Of a DNA stretch of 64,000 nucleotides, positions 48,101 through 59,899 are shown piece by piece. A program made the position numbers and the translations under genes. The number at the start of each line of letters is the position of its first letter. The stretch's first letter is position 1. The notes beneath the pieces were generated by a model. The model searched no databases, was not told where the DNA came from, and saw nothing but the letters and a program-made list of their open reading frames with translations. The stretch is from Pterobdella sp. o SKG-2022 (Eukaryota; Annelida; Clitellata; Hirudinida; Piscicolidae), in contig OZ038324.1 in the NCBI GenBank assembly GCA_964035795.1, positions 5,666,510 to 5,730,509 on the forward strand, given 5' to 3'.

Positions 48101-51100
48101 ATGATCAACATACTCAATCGACTCCCAGGGAGGTTTCATAACCACGTGACAAAACACGTGACTAAGTTTGTTGACGTCATTGTTTTCTTTATTCTCTTGT
48201 TGGTACTGTAGGAGAAAATGGCAGCGTTTTGCAATAAAAACAAAAATAGCACCAAAAATAAATAAATTTTTATTATTATTATCAATAGCAACAGTAATAA
48301 CAGTAATGATAAACATTAAAAAAAACAATATGAAATTTGAAAAATGATATTAACAATAATGTAAAAAAAATAATAGCAATAATAATAATAATAAAAACTA
48401 ATATGACAGACCACTCGTCGCAGGTGGTTGACGAGGAAGAGGAGGGTGGCCTTGTGGTGGTGAGGCAACTTGTTCACCAACTGACCTAGCACTTGCTGGC
48501 ACAATGTATCGTCACTTATTTCTGTGGAAATTGATGGGTGGATGGATTGAAAAGGTGGGTAGCTGGATAGCTGAAAGGATGATTGGGTGAATGGATTGGT
48601 GTACAGAGAAATATCTGGATTGATAGATGAGTAGACAGATAGATACAATATGAAGAAGTGAAAAAAACAAAAATGGATTAGAATAAAAAGTATTTATAAA
48701 TATGCAGAAAAAACATAACTCAAAAAATCAAAAAACGCTTTGAAAATTACATAGAAGATCCAAAAACTGCGTGAAACAATGGAATGAAACAATAAAAGAG
48801 ATTGATGGATATTGTAATTTGTAAATCATATGTTAAAAAAATAAAATGGAAGCTAGGAACGATTGGTGTTGGTAAATCAATTAAAGGAACAAACTTTGTG
48901 GAAGAAGATAATCAAAAACACATTTTAAGCCGAATGAAAGGCGAGATTTAGCGAAAAAACAAAATTCTTAATGGAAAAGCTCAATAACAACATCGTAATA
49001 ATATTATAAATAAAAAAAATATTTAAAAAAATCATAAAAATAATATTAATAGTAATAATAACAAAAAAAAATAATTATAGTAACGATAGGAAAAAGACCA
49101 TAAAAATTGAAAAGAAAAAATATAAATAATAAAATTTTCGTCAGTAAACGAAACTGACTGGCTGCGTTGATAAAGACAGGGTAAAACTCCGTAGGAATAA
49201 GGGGATTTGGCAACTCGAACAGAATCCTGCGTAACACACCGCACAAATGCAGGTCTTGGTAGTGTGACAAGGGATGCGGGAGAGGTTCTGTGGGGAAGTA
49301 GTGGGTGGTGTAGTTGGTGTGCGGTGGTTTCAGATGTGTGGTTTGCGGAGGTTTGTGAGATTTATGGTTTTTACACTCGAACTATGTTGTAAAAAAATGT
49401 CGAAAAAACTTTAAAAAATTTATTACTACAAACTAAGATAATAAAAAATAAATAAATAAAAGAAAGAAATAAAAAAACATAAAAATTATTCAAAATCTTC
49501 AATAATGATCCTGGATAATTTGAATGACAAACCATCCTTCTGGAGTGCATGCTTCAGTGCCATGAGTTGTGGGGGCAGAAATGAGGAGTGGGTGACGTGG
49601 GCGCTATGCAGGTCACTGCCTGTGATAATGATGTGATGGTGGTGTGATGTGATGGTGGTTGTTATGGTGGGTGGATGAGAAGTAGTGGTAAAGATGAGTG
49701 TGGTTGGAAAGTGATGGTAATGGATGTGGTTGCAGTGTTAAAAAATCGTGATGAAGATGGTAATTGGAAGACTAGTAATTAAAATGTGGTGGTATAAGAG
49801 TTTTTTTAGTTATGGTTTATATCCATGATGATAATATTTGCAAATGAATACAGGGTTGTGTAGGGGTGAGAGTAGAGATGAGATGGCGATTTTGAGCGGT
49901 GGTACTGGTTTTTGGAAATAATGGTAATGAATGTAATGGTAGTTTATGAGAGTCTGTAGGAATTTTTAGAGTTAAAAAAAATGTTTTATACCATGGGTGA
50001 TCTCATTGAATAAAATATGCCTTGGAAGGCAGCAGTATTATTCATGAGTAAGAGATAAAAAATCTTGAAGTGGAGTGATAATACAATTAAATGCATAGAA
50101 GTTAAAAGGCGAATTTTAAGGTATTTTTTAAAGGTCTCAATGGTTTGAAGTCATTGTAGATAAGAATGATTAATGGAGAAAATTTTATTATTCTTATTAT
50201 TAATCTTTAGTTTATTTTATTATTCATTTCATTATTGTTATTTTTCTTTGTTTATACATTCCCTATGATTTATATATATATTCTTTTCAATATATTAATA
50301 CAGTCGCTATTTAACAGCGCTAGGATGAGATTATAAAGCTATATGAAATCATTTTTTATAGAGATCTATTGAATTACTGACAATATTTAAATTGAAAACG
50401 GGTCATAATAAAACGATAGATAGTTGTGAGAAATAATAATGAAAGAAATAAAGTAATAGAAAGAACAAAAATAACAAATCAATATATGTTTTAATATATA
50501 ATATATAGGAAAATACACCAATGAATTATGAAAAAGTTGAATTTTTCGAAAACTTTAGTTGAATAAAAATGGATCGAAATAATGCCTCTTTTAGTGAAGT
50601 CATTTTTAAAAATAATATTATACAGAAAACAAAAAACATAACAATGAAAAAACAATAAAAAAACTAATATAAATAAAAATAATAACAAAAAAAATGAAGA
50701 AATAATTTGGATAGGAGGCATAAACAACGTCAAACTGTGGTTGACTGGCGTGGTTTTTGTGGAAACTCAAAGATTTACACATGCTTTGAAACTTATAAAT
50801 AATGCATATAGATTGTTATGTTAACTACATTTCAACGTTTTCTTGAGAAAAAATTTACAGAACTTTTCATAAAAATAACTCACAAAGACTTTATAACTTT
50901 GTAAAAAATATAACAAAAACTACGGAAGATTTAGAAAAGATATTAAAAATAAGCGGAAGACGATTGAGGAAGTAAATTGCCGCTATCTATGCAAACACAC
51001 GTGATATTGAAAATAAAGCACTGTCGTGTGTTTCCATTGATGATTCAGCATTGGTACGACTCGTATGAATAATGATAATGATCGTCGGTGATAGAAAATC

Positions 51101-52068
51101 GATAGACACTTGATAAAAATGCATTGAGTAGTTGTTCAGCAAAAAAATTTTATTAGCTTGATGAAATTTACCCATATGAAAATTTTCAAGAAAAATTATT
51201 AAAAATTGTTTTAGCTGAAATTTATATAGAAAATATTTCAAATAATAAAATTCATTAAAAAAAGCAAGTTGATAAAAAAAAACATATTAAAAAACTCCTA
51301 TTTTGATACCTCATACAAAAACATATAAAAACCACATAACCAGCCTTTTTCGTTAAAAAATTAAAAAAAACCCCAAATCCCACCTCTGTTTCTTCTCATA
51401 TAATACAAAGGTCTAACCACGATTTGGCATTGTTTGAATATGATGTCTAACCGACCACCCTCCCCTTATATGACTCATCGATGTATAAGAAATCAATATA
51501 ACCACATGACTAAAACCATTTGATAACTTAATCGCACCACTAAAACCATTTTTAACTACTTAATCGCGCATTTTTATACAAGTCATCAATTCAACCATCA
51601 AACCACAATTTTTACATAAGGCTCCAATACAACTCCCAAATGCTACCAGAACATACCGTTATTGTTCTGTCTCTTCTCCAGCTCTTCAACCAACATCAAA
51701 ACACTCTTGGGAGCTTTTTCTCCTATCTTGAATTGCTCACTCAATGGTCTGCTTAACGAGCATTCTGTGTGGAATTTTATATTCCTTATAGTGCTGCGTT
51801 GATAACAATGTGTGAATATACGTCTAATAGCTTTGTTGTTACTTATGTCTAACTGTCAGTTTGTTGGTGTCAGTCATAAAAAGTTATTGAAGCATGATGG
51901 TGAGATCAGTGGTGTTGCGATGGTTATAAATTTGTATTACAGAAGGCAATACAGCATTACAATGATTTGCTGTCATATGTTGAGTTGATATTGGTGGTGA
52001 GAAGTGAGTTGTGCAGAATTTTTGAAATTTTATCCTGTTAATATTGTTGTACAATACTGTACACATCA

Positions 52069-52099
<31 letters not shown>

Positions 52100-55000
52100 T
52101 AATGTATGTGTGTGTTTATGTATATTTATGTGATGTATTCATGGTGTTTGGTGATCTACATGCAAATAAATTATTTATTTAAACGACTTTGAAAACGTTC
52201 GTATGGATTAAGTTATCTGAGCATTTGTTAACACCACTTCGATCGCTCGAATAAAGTAATTTAATTAATAGAATAAGCCTGGCATCCTAGACATAAAAAA
52301 AATTCACGATAGAATATTTTAAAAATCCAAGCTCATCTTCAAAAATAACTTCTATAAGCTACTTGAGAATAAAGGATTAAACGACCTATTAATTGAACTA
52401 TCTGAAGGACAATTAGGAGAATTTTAATGAGCATAATAATATAGAAAAGTGTTTGTCATACCATATCGTTTGCAGGCTTATCCCTTGATCATTACGCTTT
52501 GATGTTATGAAATATATTATCGATAAATTCCTCATCGGTTATATTTCTCTGTTGACAAAATCGTGACTCATAAAATTTTATGTAGATGCTGACGATTAAG
52601 AGCAAACAAAAGTTAACACACGATGGTTTTTGAATTGGTTTATATTATTTTAGATGGCTTTTAAGGTATTTCAGAGTTTTTAGGTAGTTATAAGGTGTAG
52701 ATAACACTACAAAGTTTTCAATGCTATATAGCGTTTAGTATTCAGGCATGCTAGTGTGAAAAGGAATTTAAACAGTGGACAGAGAAGTATTTGAATGATT
52801 TTAAATAACATTTCTAACCATGTCTCTCTAAGTTTCCTTTCAAATCGGTGATGTCACAAGCTGGCAAAGTGCCAGAAGCGCAGTTTTTATGGCAGCATAG
52901 TCCACAAACTTTAGGATGAGAATTTAAGTAATAAGTATAACGATAATGTTGAGAACTTTACAATATTGACGATTCAATAAGCAAAAAAAAATAAGGATGG
53001 AAAACTAAATGAATGGTTGACCTATGAATGATTATAAAAAAAAAATAGAAAAGTTAAGGTTATGAAGTTATATAAAAAATTCATAAAACTCAAGATGGAA
53101 GAAGATAATTTTAAAAAGACGCCAAAAAAAGCACAGACTTAAAATTATGGGTAAAAAATGGCAGAAAAAAAATGTTGTTGAAGATGTTACAGCAGATAAA
53201 GAGTGTTTATCTCGTTGAATTTATGGCCTGGACTCTGTATTAAATGGTCCAGGCTTTAGTGTGTTAATCATATTTCAAAGGGTTTTGAAGAATTTAAAAA
53301 GTTCTTCAGAGTAGAAAAAATGAAGACAAAAAACAGAATAGAGTTAAAAAAGGAGAAGTATTAGTATGAAATGAAAGACTAAAAAATGGTGGAATGGAAA
53401 AAATTGTCATGTAAAAAACTTTAAAAAGTGATAAAAACAACAGCAAAAAATTTTGAACTTAAAAAAATTAAAAATCTGTTTAAAAATTACATAAAGAGCT
53501 AACATGAAAACATAAAGATAAAAAACACACACTTTTATTCTATTTAAGATGTGAAAGTCTTTATAAAAAGAACCAAAAATGATACAATTAAGAGTTGCAT
53601 TAAAAAAGAGTTGAGATGAAAACTCTTTGAAGCGCATAATGAAAAATAATTTAAACATTCTCAGCACGAACAAAATACATAAAGCAATGAAAACACAAAA
53701 AAAAACAATAAGAGTATATATAAAAACATCCAACCCAAGATAAAAACGCAAAAAGATGATAATAACAAACCCCCCCCAAACACCAAAACACCCCATCGCC
53801 CTCACCATCACATTGCAGTCCCTGGTGGATCACACCCCTATAAGGATGCCAACACACATGACACAACTGCGATGAAGAAAAGCTACACGTGACAAAATTA
53901 TGGCTTTTAGGGTCTAATGTCTGAGAAGAGGAGTGTTTGGAAAAAGGTTCGAGGACCATCACTAGTGGGTTTCTGTCAGGCCATAAAAGAGGCCCTCTCA
54001 AGTTTTCCTGCTCTTTCAGCATTTCCTAATGTTGTGAAGCGTTATAACAGAAACTGTTGTCGATTGTAGAAAAATCATTATGAATTGGTTCAAACAAAAA
54101 CTACTGTTACAATTTAAAAAAATCAATTATTTGGAAATACAATCATGATGAGTGGGAAAATATAAAAATATAACTTTCGGCTGGAGAAATAAACGATAAA
54201 ACGGTATAATTTTCAACAAACACTCAGACTAAAAAAAAGAAGGAAATGTTTCAGATAAACAACAATTGTAACTTAATCAAAACTACCCCCACAGAAGCTA
54301 TTGAGGTAAAGCTTTGAATATGTTAACACTAGAGTATCAACAATAAAAATAATAAAAATTATTGTTATTATTATAGTTGGTACTGACGTCATTGGAAATA
54401 AGTTTTTTGTTGAGAATCAATTCAAGAGTTTTCAAAATTTTCTTGTCATTGCATAGAGTCTGTATCTTCATATCCTGTCAGATATAAAAATACAATGATA
54501 ACAACAACAATAACTGAAAAAACAATTACCATTATAAATAATTAAAAAAAAGATAGCAATTAAAAAAAAAACAACAAAACTAATTATTTTATTATTATTA
54601 TTCTTATGCACCCAGTTGTATCCACGTATCTGAAGAATGCAGAAATGATAAATGACGGTTGCTTCTTCACTACGTTTTTATAACAAGCTACCCTCCCCCT
54701 ATTCCTAACTTTGTTCTTATTATTATTTGTAATATAATAATAACTATTATTGTAAATTTTTCTTATAGCCATTGATTTTTTTTATTATGATTGTTGTTTA
54801 TATAATAATTATCGATCATTTTTTAATATTTCATATTTTATTATTAATATCATTTATTTTAATTAATTTTTTAGTATTTTGTCTATAGTATTATTTATTT
54901 TAGTATTATTTTTAATTTATCCCTACTATTCTTGATAAATTCAATATTATTACTGCCAATATTAATATCTTACATGTATCAACGTCATTAGTACTCAGTA

Positions 55001-57010
55001 TTTTTATGCAGATTTTTGAGCGTAATATATTATTTTTAATGCTGGTACTATTAATAGAACAGAGGCGTTGTTTAATACAAGATTTCATGTATTGATTAGT
55101 GATTTAAAATGTTTCTTATGAATCAAAATACCATACATCATTCATATACATTCTTATGCATAATAAAAATAAGGATGATAGTAATAATAATAAGAATAAT
55201 AACAAAAATGAGAATAATAACGATAATAATAAAATAATTATCATAGTAGTAATAATACTAAAACTAATGCTTAGTGACGGGAGAGATATTGAAAACTAAA
55301 TTTATATAATTAATTGAATTTTTTGAGGCAAAGCAACAAAAGAAATTTACTGATAATTTAAAAAGAACGAAGCTTTTCTTCAACAGTGTAGCGTTTTGAA
55401 GTACGATATTTATTAATTAGTAGTTTGTACATCATAATAAAGTTTTTGCATTATTCTTATTATTAATAATTTATTTTTCTGGCGTACAGTTTGCAAATTA
55501 GGTTGGAGGTGCTTGGGTGATTGAAAAGGTTAGGACAGGGAGATGCGCCTTTTTAGAGTAAGAATCAGTCTGAAAGATAAGTTACGACAGCATGATTTTG
55601 GAGAAATGCAACTTGGAAATGAAAAAATTCTGAAAACAACAGAGTAGGAGATTGCAACGGTGGAGACCAGAAAGAGCTGGCGAGGTAGCCACGGTAGTGC
55701 TGAAAGAAAGTTGAGTATTTGTATTGCATCTATAATTAATATTAATTAATTATGACTTATTAATTATAGTTAATATTTTACTAACACCAATAAGTTCAAG
55801 TGAAGAGGGGAGTTTGAGAATCAACTCAGCCAGAATGGGTAGGTAGTTGTGAGTCAGGAGAAACTGTACAAAGGCTGTTTCTTTCTGTAGTGGAAATTTC
55901 CAATGTACTCAAGGTTATCGACTTTATTACATAAGAGAATTCAAACGAATGCTAATTAAACGCAGCTGAATACAATAAAATAATAAATAAAATAATTTCA
56001 TAAAAGAAGATGAATTTGAAATGTTACTCGAGCTAAGTGTAAGGTTCATCAAGCATTCTACGCTGAAAAGGACATTAGGCGATTAGAAAATTGAGCAGCA
56101 TACTCGGAAACATAACGATTACAAGAGTGAAAAAATTGAATAATAATGTACAAAACATATAAAAATACAAGTATTTTTAGTTCAAAAATAGCCTTACATA
56201 GTTTATAATATTCCTTTGAAGCTGTTTCATACTCCCTTTCATAAATACCAAGTGTGCATGTATCAATAAATGCAAACTTACCAAAAATGATTCAAAAATT
56301 GATTACTCGAGTTCAGCTTAGTAAAAAACTTCTTTTGAGCTAATATCTTTTAAAAATTTTTCCTTTATCATATAAGCCTCATTGGTCAAATGAAATTGGG
56401 CTGATTCAGACGCCAGAAGCTCATGAAGTGAGGTAATCTAGGCGTTTAAACGCCAAATATAAACAACTCAATCATTTGAGGCTAGCTGAGATGTGTGCTT
56501 AGAGAGAGTTAATTGTGGTAATTGCCATAAAATTAATTAATAAAATAACCTTCGTCGATGATGTGTTGGGAATACTTGAATACCATTAATAGACTAAAAT
56601 TTTCGAAAATGATTTTATACTAAAACAAAAGATACTTGAAAGAAAAGATTGAAAAATAAGATTATAAAATAATTTCTCTATCTCTACAGCGTCAAAAAAG
56701 CAACTGAGGCACTAAAATCATAAATTATATGAAATTTTTATTGAAAATTTCGATTATAGAATTTGAATGGTACACTCAATGCAGGATAGCTACGAGTTTA
56801 AAATAGCTTTTATAGATAGCCAATCAATAAAGCCGCGGTTATAAATAGAAAATTATTATATTTTATCATTTGAAACTTCAGCTTTAGAGGTTATTTTAGA
56901 TATATTTAACATAAAAATGAAAAAATGAATATAGAAAACGAAAAAAAATATTCAAATTCAACATTAGCTTGCAAAGATGTACTTACAATAGCTGGAATAA
57001 TTGAAGCCAT
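42587..57010 (-). CDS. PIK3R: PI3-kinase regulatory subunit (p85 type) with a C1 domain
   Basis: Adaptor for class IA PI3-kinase p110. Exons: 57010-56987, 55884-55788, 55699-55668, 54474-54388, 54025-53806, 52908-52819, 51764-51657, 49619-49533, 49287-49159, 48521-48415, 48205-48114, 47862-47777, 47417-46958, 46308-46158, 45590-45450, 44969-44916, 44671-44600, 44381-44272, 43879-43703, 43568-42867, 42767-42587; all in phase, 1068 residues. Order: helical region 1-120; C1 motif 122-171; RhoGAP-like BH about 186-385 (ILFELPNPLIPTEFYP); Asn/acidic linker; nSH2 about 532-640 (WYWGEIC, GTFLIRDSS, Arg 558); inter-SH2 coiled coil about 641-778; long Ser-rich linker; cSH2 about 973-1066 (GTFLIRPSS, Arg 997). 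Both phosphotyrosine-binding Arg are present. No SH3 domain was seen. Start exon, the 43879 acceptor and paralogue are the weaker points. Confidence 0.9.
44805..44880 (+). repeat. Trinucleotide (CTA/AAT)n repeat
   Basis: Imperfect ACTACTGCT and AATAATAAT runs in a p85 intron. Confidence 0.9.
45013..45107 (+). repeat. (GATA)n microsatellite
   Basis: About 24 GATA units with one GACA variant, in a p85 intron. It is the same 4-mer family as the large array at 26227-26624, in the opposite sense. Confidence 0.97.
52071..52100 (+). repeat. (TG)n microsatellite
   Basis: Short TG run in a p85 intron. Confidence 0.9.
52819..54025 (-). other. PIK3R: C1 zinc-finger exons of the p85-type gene
   Basis: Two exons (54025-53806 and 52908-52819) join in phase 1 and give His and Cys at spacing H-X12-C-X2-C-X13-C-X2-C-X4-H-X2-C-X7-C, exactly the C1 consensus. 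They include QLCHVC, GVIHQGLQCDVCG and HKNCASGTLPAC. The next junction, 52819 to 51764, is also in phase and leads straight into the BH domain. Confidence 0.85.
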
Positions 57011-58242
57011 ATATGAAGAGATTATGACAGATTTAAAAAATTCCATAAAACACACAGTCGACCAATAGTTTAAATATTTGGGCCAAATACAAAAATATTT
57101 GTCATAAATTGCTTATTGATATAACGAAAAGGAGTTATAAAAGCACTATAAACACGAACGATGAAAGCATGAAATATTTTAAAAATACTGAAGATTAAAA
57201 AAAAAGCATTAAACTTAACGTCAAAAGTGCATATAAAAATCAATACAATATTATCTTTAAATTACTTGGAAAAATATGTAATTATTCACTTCATAAAATG
57301 GTCGCTTGCCTGGATTTATACATTCAACACAACCCTACATACAATCAAAACAATTTTTTTCTTCGATTGAATGCATATATAATCAACCAATATAAAGACT
57401 CAAAACTAGATTTATTAAGCACTGAAGTAGCATTATCATCACCATGCATCGATGACTGATTTTCTTTGAAATAGGGCACAAAACTGCACTACTTTCACAA
57501 ACGATTTGAACGCTATCAAGCGGGGGAATGTGCACGTACACTCAAATACATACGCACACAAACACACACATACACGCACGAAAATCATGTACCATAGGGT
57601 GTCTGGGAATAAGAGCTAAAAGAAAGAGCACAGTGAATATGAATAAATTTCTAATGGTATGTTTGAAGACTGCGTCATTAATAATGGTGAAGAAGATCCA
57701 GGGTCGGGCGTGGGTGGTTGTATTAAGATTAATGTACAAGACTCATAGCAGCCCCATGCATGCATATTTTATACACAGTTGCTTTTTCTTGCATAATTTT
57801 ATAACTTAGCATTCTAGTAGGGTTCGGAATGTGCTAAAATATATTAATTATGAAGGTATGGCTTTTCTGTTAGAAAATTAAGGCAAAAATTGATTATTTG
57901 GGCATTGTTCACAGATGGAATGCAGCAGCTGCGCTAGAAATATCCGCATACTACCGACATATGTAGATAAATAAAAAATTACCTATGAATAAAAAATAGG
58001 TCGCAAAGATTAAAAAAACTAGATAGAAGAAAACAGTTATATATTTGATTTAAAGATATTTCAAATAGTTAGACTCAATTTTCAGATGTAAAAACTTGAA
58101 AGAAAAAAATATTAATTATAATACGAAACTACGGAAAAATTACTAATATTTTATTAATAAGGAAATAATGCCATTAATGATAAAGCCCTAAGCTATATTG
58201 TATAACACACACGAGATACAAAAGCTTGCTTGTCCTACTTAC

Positions 58243-58316
58243 CTCCTTCGCTCTAATTTTATGACGTTGCACACCAATCCAGTAAAAACCAAGCGGGTTT
58301 ATCAGTAATCTCAGTG
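58243..58316 (-). other. Exon-like open segment before a GTAAGT donor
   Basis: The minus strand reads RLLINPLGFYWIGVQRHKIR...KE up to GAG|GTAAGT in phase 0. Base composition and donor are exon-like, but the only nearby acceptor (CTGAG at about 58310) gives a different phase. Not identified. Confidence 0.35.
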
Positions 58317-58635
58317 CAGTTTTTTTTACATAGTGTTTAAGCTATCGATCAATTTCTTCTCATAGGTTTCACAGGTAGAATGAAAGCGAGGCACAGCGGG
58401 GCTCTATGGTTTAGATTTGTAGCAAAACTTTGAAAGTTTGCAATTTGATGCAAATTCATAACTCGAATGCCATTTCATTTTATTATATTTCGATAAACAC
58501 CTATTACTTATTTCTCAACAGCTTGTAAATAATAAACAATAGAACTAATGCCATAAAGCACAAAATGATATTAAATAAATCAAACTGCATTGTGACTTTC
58601 AATCAGTTGAGGCATTGTGATTTCATTTGACTCAC

Positions 58636-58760
58636 CGTAGAAGTAGAAGAGAATGAGGAAGAAGATGAGGACGATGGTGGTGGTGATGATAGTGATGAGC
58701 AAGGATCATTCAAAAAATTGATTTGTAAGCAACAATTCACGTGGAACGTTTTTCCACAAA
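58636..58760 (-). other. Exon-like segment with a C1-type second half
   Basis: After a CAG acceptor the minus strand reads (V)CGKTFHVNCCLQINF, then a Ser run, to a strong donor (ACG|GTGAGT). C-X4-H-X2-C spacing and a starting phase identical to the C1 exon at 52908 suggest a related exon. It ends in phase 0, so it could splice to the p85 exon at 55884. The matching first half of a C1 domain was not found, so it may belong to another gene or be non-functional. Confidence 0.35.
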
Positions 58761-59899
58761 CTGTTGGAAAAATAAATAATATTAAAGATAACAATAATAA
58801 TGAAGATATTATTTTAGTACTGATAAAAACGATAAATATTTTTCTTTAAATTAAAAAAAATAATAACAACCAAGTTTTACAATTATTATTATTATTATTA
58901 TTCTTTGAAGGATGCATAAAGGTGGGATGTAATGATAGGTGAAAAATGTTTTTTATGATAGAGAAATCAAAACCACCATAAAAATACTGGTTTATAGGGT
59001 AGTTAGAGATGCTTTTTTATCGGGTGGTGAAAAGTATGCTGATATAGAAACGAAATTTTCCATAATGTGGCTATTAACATGAGAAAAATTATAATCTAAT
59101 AAAACCAGGAGAAAATGAAATAAGGAAAACAGCAAAGTATAAAAATGAAACTTCATCGGTGTTGTAGAAACACAGGAATGCAATAAGCTGGATTTATTTG
59201 GTAATTCTTTTGGAAAAGCATAAGTTAACAAAACCGACTAGAAATTCAGTCTTAAATTTGATTTAATGATGATATACGAAAGAGTTAATGAAAAATATGA
59301 CTTGCCAAATTTTAATTTTTATTGAAAATAATGTATTTTTGGCGTAAAGAATATAAAAAGAATGGAAAAACAAAAATAATGAAAACAATAGAAAATAAAT
59401 GATGATAATTTTGAGGTGTTAAAAAAGGCTATAATGAATAAAATGTGCAAACTAAAAATTGGTATGCAGCTGAAGTTGGACTTCAAAAGTAAAAAAAAAT
59501 ATAAAAATTTAAATGAGAAAATTCTTGGCAAAAAATAAAAAAGACCGACAGAAATGCGGTGCATATGAAGAAAAAAAACAATAAAAATATTAAAAATAAA
59601 ATAATAATATACAATAAAAATAATTATGAAAAATAGTAATAAAAATAATATCGAAAAAAATCCAATATAAATGATAAGAAGGTTTCGAAAGGTATCAGTT
59701 TTGGCGGCTAGGTGCCAAGCTATAAGTGCCACAGTAGCAAACAAAAACACGTCAAAAAGATAATAATCATAGAAATAATAATGAAGAAAAAATAAAAAAA
59801 AAATAATAATTAGGTCAAATAATAGCAAACAGGGTTTGATAGATAATATGAGTACTTTTATAAAGTATGGTAATGATACGGATAAAAAAAGAATAATAT

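Noticed and set aside
59319..59828. 169-codon Phe/Leu/Ile-rich minus frame
   Set aside because: AT-rich simple sequence that mimics membrane segments; no splice or homology support.
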